DNA from: a bacterium
Lineage (GTDB): Bacteria; JAUVQV01; DATDCY01
Direction: 5' to 3'
Assembly (NCBI GenBank): GCA_036524115.1
Contig: DATDCY010000048.1
Span: forward strand, 1 to 23,506
Length of the DNA stretch: 23,506 nucleotides
The notes under the pieces are model-generated. The model ran no database searches. It saw only the letters and a program-made list of their open reading frames with translations, and was not told the DNA's origin. Shown here in pieces: positions 10,901 to 15,181 of the stretch; the stretch's first letter is position 1, and each line of letters begins with the position of its first letter. The position numbers and the translations under genes are program-made.

Positions 10901-12601
10901 CTCTCGGACGGGCGCTCGACGCGGGAGGCGTTCGCCCGGCCGTGCGCGCTCTCCAACGGGCTGGACATCTTCGATCTCGACGTACCAACCGGCGCCCTCC
11001 CTCCGGGGGAGTGGACGCTGTCCATCACGGTAGTCGGCGGACCGGGGGGCGGCGTGCCGCCGCTCACGCTCGCCGGCGCCGAAGTCACATTCGAGGTCCT
11101 GGCGCCGAACCGGGAGCCGGTGGCCGACGCCGGCAGCGACCTCTCGGCGCTCGAGCGCGACTGGGTCCAGCTCAATGGGACGGCAAGCGCGGACCCGGAC
11201 AACGATGCGCTCGCCTGGAACTGGGTTCAGACCGCGGGTCCGGCCGTCGTGCTGCACGGGGCCTTCACGGCGCGGCCGGTCTTCGCCACACCCGAAGTCG
11301 GTCGGGACGGCGGCCGCCTCGTGTTCGCGCTCACCGTCTCGGACGGTCGGCTCACGAGCGGCGCCGACGAGGTCGAGGTCACTGTCGCGGACGCGAACCG
11401 GCCGCCCGTCGCGAGCGCGGGACCGGATCTCACCTGCCACGTCGGCGAAGCGGCGGCGCTCGACGCCACCGGGAGCTACGATCCGGACGGCGACGCCCTC
11501 GTGTTCCGCTGGGCTTTGGCGTCCCGTCCGGCCGGCAGCGCCGCGTCCATCGCGGGAGCCGGCAGTGTCGCGGCCGCGCTGGTTCCCGACGTGCCGGGCG
11601 ACTACGCCGTCGCGCTCACCGTCGGCGACGGGCTGACGGAGAGCGCCCCCGACACCGTCGCGGTGAGCACCGTCAACTCGCGGCCGAGGGCGGACGCCGG
11701 CGAAGACCGCACGGTTCGCCCCGGGGACCTCGTCCAGCTCGACGGAGGCGCCAGTGACGACGCCGACGGGGATCCGCTGACATTCGCGTGGACGGTCGTC
11801 GAGCGTCCCGACGGGAGCGCCGCCCCCCTCGACGGCGCCGGCTCCGAGCACGCCTCGCTCCTTGTGGACCGGTGCGGGAGGTTCGTCGTCGAGCTGGTCG
11901 TGAACGACGGCTTGCTCGCGAGCGAGCCGGACAGCGTCGCCCTGGACTGCACGAACTCCGCGCCCGTAGCCGACGCCGGCCCCGACCGCGCGGCCCGCCT
12001 CGGAGAGCGCGTGCGCCTCGACGGGACCGCCAGCAGCGACGTCGACGGCGACCCGCTCTCGTTCGCCTGGGCCTTCACCGCCCGGCCGGCCGGAAGCGCG
12101 GCGGCCCTCGACGACCCCGCCGCGCCTTCGCCGTCGTTCACGGCGGACCGGACCGGCAGCTATGCGTTGACGCTCGTCGTCGACGACGGCAGCGTCGCGA
12201 GCGGGCCCGATGGCGTGGGCGTCGCGGTCAACGCGGGCGCCGCGGGCGCGACGATCGGCCTCGCGCCCGCCTCGCTGCGCCTGGTCGCGCCCCCGATCTC
12301 GCTGCGGGCGCGCATCGAACTGCCGGACGGCTTCACCGCGCGTAACATCGACCCGGCGGCCGCGGCGATCACCGCAATCGGCAAGCGCGTGCTGTCGCGG
12401 CCGGTGCGCCGCATCGCCGCACGAGGCGCGGTCATCACCGACGTCGACCGCGACGGCCGCCCCGAGATGAACCTGCACTTCCCCGCCCGGCCGCTGCTGC
12501 CCTGGCTGCGCGCCGGCACGCGGGTCGCTCTGACCCTCAGGGGCCCGCTCAAGCCCTGGGGGCGGTTCCTCGGCTCGGCCTACCTCAGGGTCGCGCCCTG
12601 A
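1949..12601 (+). CDS. Giant secreted mosaic protein: zinc phospholipase C-like domain, Ig/CARDB array, beta-helix, PKD domains (3550 aa)
   Basis: A signal peptide covers residues 1-21. Residues about 22-368 resemble the zinc-dependent phospholipase C / S1-P1 nuclease fold. HVLED with a following PH gives H150, D154 and H160, the same +4/+10 spacing as His118-Asp122-His128 of Bacillus cereus phospholipase C. H30, H104 (NHF), H166 and E178 are further candidate zinc ligands. Then come an Ig-like region (about 369-545), a glutamine-amidotransferase-like alpha/beta region (about 690-888) and CARDB/Ig-like domains of about 100 residues each (about 890-1577). A parallel beta-helix follows (about 1580-2090, ending CIDAGS...LDIG), then more CARDB/Ig-like domains with a jelly-roll-like insert (about 2700-2800). 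Four PKD domains (about 3054-3430; repeated VADAG...D.DGD.L.F.W) and a C-terminal cap (about 3430-3550) end the protein. Substrate is unknown; phospholipase or nuclease activity is inference. It is probably secreted or surface-bound and coupled to the preceding anchor gene. Confidence 0.9.
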   Translation: MRAAVVSAIAVVTVGSSTVLGHAHDNKFVHPFGISDDALKSSAPDDMSAYWPLDRYFNRSPDDVPGYDPDALFPKSHLCKIGTQGTIDEDDTFQKYNWFPYLNHFWKPWAPVGGTFNATVYGPDLFDEAVMHFADGREKDAFFDFGRSVHVLEDMGSVPHLFADFHPNVAWINANGFEKWCKNNRPLLQTSSASEPVTSLPSAMETLGLETFRAARISGALERDEAHPVSGDLAGLFPSAEYVWYIPPDAAFGIKEHWCIEGADCYEAGNDPIRNETDRWGPAPGLPGDDHGHFYFQFNQERIVPGNVWNGSAWVPNTGGHSLAQLWAGVPGLGVSRDQAHPLIPRTIEYAAGYLKYLWDFVNPPPHLSRVRIEQDQNGDGAIDPAGDEVICDRTWVALGGPALLDHASRALKEGPSAPAMRLPVRIDLRFSEPVRDVTVALGTDAPSLVLGTGLASDRGPPTAAFPEGEPRVMLPAVDLAGLPDGPITLFVTAQDLSNHVEPVASALDPDPSTRAGRLPSGFWRNIEEDASFPDTDRNHSFRIGGIAVRGTPPFGQCAPGHPVAHAIEVRNLSLPAGTEATIGAFANAAPGWGTNAPALDGTPFALPSPGTAWVPTGASLAVSCSEDAVTGLETFLTASAAATIALTSVFDTAVTAGGTPINDHPDDTQSVTNSRYPTPWPIDTAAPVGVLLNGWGAGIGHLLGRYGIATAPVAPDLRILNGSSAGIESLKVLVVGSGGLTSLDRLPSFREKLARFVDGGGVLIAFTPQRGAELAALPGGQVAGFGWSEDQACFGAAARIAGRDASLAGQTANVIDAGADGYLTRWPDDATVLLERTSNGQPAMIVYPFGSGKVYVATLYPDWGYGAWQSSPMERALVRDLVTAGLAWPTPIPEFLPGDAVALSVPVVNGAWADAAGVSLEPLTPDRSPLAPEVVETPLAQGASAAVPLTLTAPETAGVYPVGYRLLDGGGVARQTSANAAFFAVFGTQETPTPPPEGLRLWVTAPADLVPVGGVAAATVHVRNETAQEYAGAIGVTWVHLGQGPLLWTTGVSVPAGGESTFPVEYPVLFEYPFTLVYGLFPSTATFPPADFQQRAAASAMKGFEPFTRSADVALTGGAPLLRPGVPFPLDVRVATAAPRSFDADVVLRLLSASNGELWTETRTVSLPAAGAATFTATILTTDGEPGFARLLAEVRAGATIVGQGTLLLEQPPLQLTIEPRLPQPWDPAQPSTLEFVVRNGGAFATAAGTLTARIADSRNATLWSAGAELPALAAGAEATVSLSVVVPDLPFGDVRLRYLAEVPGGRFAAARALRNDVRLTLTATPETVGDGDTLALGVSATNAGDFAISGTLGLEATGLLPAAEEPVTLAPGAAIVRDFAAPVTESTPLGSHTVTASLHASDEATVTSRVVVPPARLDYLPPPAEAAAGGLLNVTAVNTAHNTGTFAWSLRLFAVGIDPDDPLAVPLAQAGGTIRLVAAADADLDLAIPEGLATGTYTLSIDARDAVSGLSFPRRDYVFVRGLSASLAVAPGRAVYARAEPVAAMATVSNGGATALAGTSLELSVVGAGVVETVVYGDTVVVSPAGDDALGDGTAERPFATPQRGVDAAPAGARVLLLAGTYPAGVMLRAGTILQGEVVGGEPAAVIADADILGTSGSTVDHVAVRNGNVVYPEDASDVRVSDCRLDGGARTASPRGQGIVFQLSASRVLIGRNRIAGYSAGRAGVQFFGPAADVMIHENSFSSLTGSSNNGVIALDVAERVTVQGNVFSALAGGCNGVHFWGGSVPSRMLAVLGNRFDGMTGGCNGVHTWTPTEAIEVRGNRLSGLSGDAGGIHLWETTVSADLSDNALSGWAGDASGIHLWGGSGGPHRDVRIENNRLADLGTLNDTSGNNGIVLWHATERATVARNVLERVDGDRTWLESGIAVNATASALSIERNVVRESVAGIALRPPAPAPGGHTLEAVTLANNLLAGNDVGFLEENLQAADDVVFRDGIVHSSARAGVLVLGGGPRVAAIHHSDFFANARDVEGGSDPAGADGNLAADPLFADLGGGDLHLLPGSACIDAGSRPTLDIGPLDDDLTVVLGPRPVAMAAGGKVHWSTTLPVAVAPGGTVELPVPVEPLDAAGSLLLVGRVSNAAGQTLAADTARFTVQADRVLLSISASRDAWRPGETIPVAVDVENTGESALQDLLVRVSSGGVELFAQTISLAPGAAAALAFDTSALQDTVLHAAAGLATADLRIRVVQPAATIDVVGPAVAGDEPFPLSALVANAGPVPVDLALDFAGGQDAFTLGPGEQRAFARTATVTRDTVFVASLSGDVTDTVSRLVRYGPSLALRLEAAEWQAAGPASATLVLANAGSLATTAAVSLVLDADGTAAGGPWSREVWLAPGAEVREQIALGTLGPGAYTLRASCRDLAASAPVRIVQASAPRIVGLAVATALDAEGRLPVAIRVRNDGVNPLSAELSLATGFSADSVPVALAAGEEREVAFALTIAEVPPGDYTAVAALTVDGTPAASASAPLALRPTLTLTDVPIDPELTAGAPTEIAIQVGNAGLTRGEARIRLTCGEYHDEEMTIAVGPGATATARFLVTVAADATSDPIPATVTLTDGWSGHLQTRGFIAWPIPALGVGLTASLDRPTYRDGDTARITLKVTNRQGGPAPVRVMVGHAERRESRDIVVTPPPEAVGLATSPWGFVLLDFGQTEGSLTSSALDLVDTANVVVAWDATIPSGCSLALETRTGSTATPDASWTEWAAATSGSVASVRDDRFLQYRALLASPAPDTSPILHEVRILPADPDRNTTHTVWEDFTAAALEVRVDFPVDFAAGDQVFYGLYAESGRALAMNLLPLRRAGTNLSAWTDRDRYYLGETIQLSVETTAAGLLEIATPWGSSVRDLPGPGLVSVPVGIPRFVLSGTYSLVVEFLGESLTVPVEVTGWLVRVMEARLDPASLLPGQDATLTLALQSTKSLDDVAIKGWLSDGRSTREAFARPCALSNGLDIFDLDVPTGALPPGEWTLSITVVGGPGGGVPPLTLAGAEVTFEVLAPNREPVADAGSDLSALERDWVQLNGTASADPDNDALAWNWVQTAGPAVVLHGAFTARPVFATPEVGRDGGRLVFALTVSDGRLTSGADEVEVTVADANRPPVASAGPDLTCHVGEAAALDATGSYDPDGDALVFRWALASRPAGSAASIAGAGSVAAALVPDVPGDYAVALTVGDGLTESAPDTVAVSTVNSRPRADAGEDRTVRPGDLVQLDGGASDDADGDPLTFAWTVVERPDGSAAPLDGAGSEHASLLVDRCGRFVVELVVNDGLLASEPDSVALDCTNSAPVADAGPDRAARLGERVRLDGTASSDVDGDPLSFAWAFTARPAGSAAALDDPAAPSPSFTADRTGSYALTLVVDDGSVASGPDGVGVAVNAGAAGATIGLAPASLRLVAPPISLRARIELPDGFTARNIDPAAAAITAIGKRVLSRPVRRIAARGAVITDVDRDGRPEMNLHFPARPLLPWLRAGTRVALTLRGPLKPWGRFLGSAYLRVAP
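7272..7381 (+). repeat. Pair of identical 23-base direct repeats within the beta-helix coding region
   Basis: The same 23 bases (beginning CCGGCGGCTGCAACGG) occur at 7272-7294 and 7359-7381, 87 bases (29 codons) apart. They encode GGCNGVH in consecutive beta-helix rungs. The nucleotide identity suggests relatively recent duplication or conversion of rungs. Confidence 0.85.
7449..7544 (+). repeat. Pair of identical 18-base direct repeats in adjacent beta-helix rungs
   Basis: GCGGCATCCACCTCTGGG occurs at 7449-7466 and 7527-7544, 78 bases (26 codons) apart. Both copies encode the GIHLW motif of neighbouring rungs. Confidence 0.85.
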
Positions 12602-12607
12602 GCGCGG

Positions 12608-12624
12608 GCGCCGGTTGCCGGCGC
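12608..12624 (+). terminator. GC hairpin just after the giant gene, weak terminator candidate
   Basis: GCGCCGG-TTG-CCGGCGC forms a 7-bp stem with a 3-base loop, six bases after the stop at 12601. No T-run follows, so it is at best a weak or factor-assisted terminator, or an mRNA 3'-end stabiliser. Confidence 0.3.
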
Positions 12625-12710
12625 GAGCTGCGGCGCGTATGCTTCCGCCATCCACGGCGCCGAATTGGGCGTACGTCTCGCGTCTTGCCTATGACAGGGA
12701 GGGGTCACCG

Positions 12711-13913
12711 ATGATGGCATCGAGCTCTCGCCGCCGCTGCACCGCGCTGCTTGCCCCGGCGCTGCTCCTGCTGGCGACGGCGGGTGCACCGCGGCACGCC
12801 CGCGCACAGGCGCTCGTCTGGACCAGGACGTATGACGGCGGGAACACGGAGGATTACGGCGCCGCCGTGGGTGTCGGCCCCGACGGCAGCGTGTACGTCG
12901 CCGGCCGCACGGGCGAGTGGTACGACGGCAATCTGTTCCTGAGGAAGTACTCGGCGGACGGCGCGCCCCTCTGGACGAGGACGTACGACGGCGCCGACGA
13001 CCGCGACGAGGACTGGGCGCGGGGCCTGGCGGTGGACCGCTGGGGCAACGTCTATGTCGCCGGCCAGACGTGGGACGCGGAGCACCGACAGTTCCTGCTC
13101 CTCCGGAAGTACTCTTCCGCCGGCACACTGCTTTGGTCCAGGACGTACCGCGGCGCCTCCGACGCCCAGGGCTGGGACGTCGCGGTGGCGCCGGATGGCA
13201 CCGGCGTTTATGTCACCGGGATCGCCTATGCCGGCTTCGCGCGCGGTGATGACATCATCCTCCGGAAGTACTCCGCGCAAGGTGCTCCCCTCTGGACCAC
13301 GTTCTACAACGGGACGGGCAGCGGTTACGACGAGGGCCACGGAGTCGCCGTCGCCCCCGACGGCAGCGTCTACGTGACCGGGTCTACGGAGGTCCCGGGC
13401 CCCGCGGCGCGGCTGGTACTGCTCAAGTACGCGCCCTCCGGCGTCCGCCAGTGGGTCACGCTGTACGGCGGGCCGAGAAGCGACTTCTTCCTCGGAGGCA
13501 TGGGCGTCGCCGCCGGCCGCGACGGCAGCGTCTACGTCACGGGCGACACCTACAGCGCCACGCGGCAAACGGACCTGCTCTTCCAGAAGTACTCGAAGGG
13601 CGGGAAGCTGCTCTGGACGAAGGCCCTCGACGGCGAGAGCCGCCTCGACCGGGGAGACGGCGTGGCGGTCGGCCCGGACGGCACGGTCTACGTCACCGGC
13701 AAAGTGGGGACGGCCCTGGAATCGGACAACCTCATCCTCCGCAGATACTCACCGTGGGGCGGGCTGCGCTGGCAGACGATCTACAACGGCGATGCGAGCG
13801 GCTCGGACGTGGGCCTTGGCGTCGCGGTCGGCCAGGACGGGAGCATCTACGTGTCGGGCCGGACCTCGGTCCCCGGTCAGGGGTGGGACCTCCTGCTGCA
13901 GAAGTACCAGTAG
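12711..13913 (+). CDS. Exported SBBP-type seven-bladed beta-propeller protein, 400 aa
   Basis: After a signal peptide (MMASSSRRR, hydrophobic core LLAPALLLLATAG, cleavage near ARA-QA) nearly the whole chain is seven repeats of about 50 residues. Each has a VAVAPDGSVYVTG-type strand, an LLLRKY-type strand, then W-x-x-x-Y-x-G. This is the beta-propeller repeat (SBBP) pattern. The first WTRTYDG has no preceding blade and the last blade stops at LLLQKYQ. The terminal strands therefore probably pair to close a seven-blade ring. No catalytic residues are evident; a binding or surface role is inferred. The start at 12711 is chosen because AGGGAGGGG (12696-12704) lies 6 bases upstream; ATG 12714 is also possible. 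An upstream ATG (12615) would precede the ribosome site and bury the signal peptide. It follows the giant gene by 109 bases. Confidence 0.88.
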   Translation: MMASSSRRRCTALLAPALLLLATAGAPRHARAQALVWTRTYDGGNTEDYGAAVGVGPDGSVYVAGRTGEWYDGNLFLRKYSADGAPLWTRTYDGADDRDEDWARGLAVDRWGNVYVAGQTWDAEHRQFLLLRKYSSAGTLLWSRTYRGASDAQGWDVAVAPDGTGVYVTGIAYAGFARGDDIILRKYSAQGAPLWTTFYNGTGSGYDEGHGVAVAPDGSVYVTGSTEVPGPAARLVLLKYAPSGVRQWVTLYGGPRSDFFLGGMGVAAGRDGSVYVTGDTYSATRQTDLLFQKYSKGGKLLWTKALDGESRLDRGDGVAVGPDGTVYVTGKVGTALESDNLILRRYSPWGGLRWQTIYNGDASGSDVGLGVAVGQDGSIYVSGRTSVPGQGWDLLLQKYQ

Positions 13914-13950
13914 GCCGCTGAGGGAGGGGGTCGTCGCGGCGCGGGCCCCG

Positions 13951-14532
13951 TCACTTCCCGCAGGCCTGCACCGCGAGGGTCTCGGCCGCCAGCCCGTGAG
14001 CCTCGAGCCTGAAGGCGACCTGCTTGATGCAGGCGGCCGTCTCCTTCGCCGGATTGGCGTTGGCGCAGGCCCTCGCGGCCAGCAGGTCGGCGACGTCGTC
14101 CCGGGCGTAGGAGAAGGAGTGCTTCACCTCCCGCATGCAGGCGACCGTCTCGTCGGGGTCGACGACGCCGACGCAGGCGACCGCGCCGAGGGCGTCGGCC
14201 GCGTCGCCGCGCGCGTCACTGAAGAAGGACACCTTCGAGATGCACTTGCTGATCCGCCGCACCTTCTCGTCGAACTCCTTGCCCCCGGGCTCGCCGCTGC
14301 CCGACGGCGATATGCCGGCGCAGGCGATCACCCCAATGATCTCGGCGTTGGCGCCCATCACCATGCTGGAGGAGGCCACGCGCTTGATGCACTCGCTCAC
14401 GAGCTTGCCGTCCGCGGCGCCCGCCCGCGTCGGCAGAGCCACCAGGACGAGCGAGGCCGCGAGTGCGGCGGCCGCCAGGCCGAGGCGGCGGCCCGGCGCT
14501 CCGGATCCGGGGTTCGACACCGCTTCGCTCAC
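13951..14532 (-). CDS. Exported protein of four cysteine-pair helical repeats, 193 aa
   Basis: A GTG start at 14532 gives an N-terminal signal peptide (basic GAPGRRL, then an Ala/Leu/Val core ending near RAGA-ADG). The mature part consists of four repeats of about 30-45 residues. Each has the form C-[IM]-x-x-V, then a helical stretch with small residues, then A-C. The two cysteines are 23, 23, 24 and 23 residues apart in repeats one to four. The only eight cysteines of the mature protein are these four pairs, suggesting four intra-repeat disulfides in an oxidising compartment. I do not recognise the family. The gene starts 5 bases after the stop of the Hcp-like gene and is almost certainly in its operon. 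An ATG at 14601 would overlap that gene by 64 bases and put 23 non-signal residues first, so I rejected it. Confidence 0.78.
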   Translation of the reverse strand: MSEAVSNPGSGAPGRRLGLAAAALAASLVLVALPTRAGAADGKLVSECIKRVASSSMVMGANAEIIGVIACAGISPSGSGEPGGKEFDEKVRRISKCISKVSFFSDARGDAADALGAVACVGVVDPDETVACMREVKHSFSYARDDVADLLAARACANANPAKETAACIKQVAFRLEAHGLAAETLAVQACGK

Positions 14533-14537
14533 CGCGC

Positions 14538-15098
14538 CTACGGCTGGGTCGCGATCGGCGCCATCCAGTCGTCCATGGCGGTGATGCCGCCGAACGTCCA
14601 CTGGATCTTCTGGTAGGTGAGCGCCAGCTCGAGTGCGGCGCTGCCGGCCGGGTTCTTGTCGTCCGGGTTCACGGTGGTCTCGCTCGCCACGTTCGCGTTC
14701 GTGAGCATGATGGAGCCGACCCTGGTGGGGACCATGACGCCGTTTCTCAGCATCTCCCGGTAGAACGCGATCTCGACGCTCAGGAGGTTCTCGTTGGTGA
14801 CGAGGGCGTTGATGAACATGGGGCCCGACTTGTCCAGCGGGATCTTGACGACCAGCGGCTTGTGCTGCGTCCGCCCGGTCGGCAGGCCGCTTACCGGGTC
14901 CCGGGGGCTGATGACGTTGTGGTCGAGATCGAGCACCCTCATCCAGCCCTCCAGGCCCTTGAGCGTCACGCTGCCCCTGATCTGGCCCTGCTTGGCCGCC
15001 GTCGCCGTCATGTACATCGTGTCGGCGGCGAGGGCGCCGCCCGCGAGTACGAGCAGCGCGCAGATCGAAACGACCGATGCCAGTGCGAAGCGCTTCAT
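14538..15098 (-). CDS. hcp: Hcp-family protein with N-terminal signal peptide, 186 aa
   Basis: Residues 1-24 form a signal peptide (MKRFALASVVSICALLVLAGG, cleavage at ALA-AD). The rest matches Hcp, the type VI secretion tube protein: an early KGLEGWMRVLDLDH strand pair, TGRTQHKPLVVKIPLDKS, a Pro/Met-to-Phe turn (GPMFINALV), LLSVEIAFYRE, then a late LALTYQKIQWTF strand, the hallmark end of the Hcp barrel. Canonical Hcp is made without a signal peptide, assembled as hexameric rings in the cytoplasm and expelled by the type VI machine. This one should go to the periplasm or beyond by Sec. No other type VI gene is in the window. It heads a two-gene unit with the cysteine-repeat protein. The start is firm: AGGAGG lies 8 bases upstream and the signal peptide begins at this ATG. 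Confidence 0.87.
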   Translation of the reverse strand: MKRFALASVVSICALLVLAGGALAADTMYMTATAAKQGQIRGSVTLKGLEGWMRVLDLDHNVISPRDPVSGLPTGRTQHKPLVVKIPLDKSGPMFINALVTNENLLSVEIAFYREMLRNGVMVPTRVGSIMLTNANVASETTVNPDDKNPAGSAALELALTYQKIQWTFGGITAMDDWMAPIATQP

Positions 15099-15106
15099 GC
15101 GTCCCT

Positions 15107-15112
15107 CCTCCT
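15107..15112 (-). promoter_or_regulatory. Strong Shine-Dalgarno site of the Hcp-like gene
   Basis: A perfect AGGAGG within a longer GAGGAGGAGGG run sits 8 bases before the ATG at 15098. It is the best ribosome site in the window, suggesting high expression. Confidence 0.8.
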
Positions 15113-15122
15113 CAACCCAGAC

Positions 15123-15136
15123 GGTAACCGGTTACA
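15123..15136. promoter_or_regulatory. LacI-family-like operator over the start of the Hcp operon
   Basis: The minus strand reads TGTAACCGGTTACC. Its inner 12 bases (15124-15135, GTAACCGGTTAC) are a perfect palindrome with a central CpG. This resembles LacI/GalR-family operators (TGnAAnCGnTTnCA). It begins right after the -10 hexamer and is centred on the predicted transcription start, a classic repression position. No LacI-type regulator is visible in the window, so the family assignment rests on the site alone. Confidence 0.55.
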
Positions 15137-15164
15137 CTCTAGATACTCCGGGGAACGCGGTCAA
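15136..15164 (-). promoter_or_regulatory. Sigma70-like promoter of the Hcp/cysteine-repeat operon
   Basis: The -35 TTGACC (15159-15164, 5 of 6) and -10 TAGAGT (15136-15141, 4 of 6) are separated by exactly 17 bases. Transcription would begin near 15129, giving a leader of about 31 bases with a strong ribosome site. The promoter lies in the 83-base gap downstream of the 816-aa gene's stop, so the Hcp unit has its own start. Confidence 0.6.
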
Positions 15165-15181
15165 CAATCGCGCGCGACCCG

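Noticed and set aside
12615-12710. An upstream in-frame ATG giving a 432-residue version of the propeller protein.
   Set aside because: The strong ribosome site at 12696-12704 and the signal peptide both point to the ATG at 12711.
14538-15098. A possible type VI secretion locus around the Hcp-like gene.
   Set aside because: No sheath, ATPase, baseplate, VgrG or membrane-complex gene is in the window, and the Hcp-like protein has a signal peptide.
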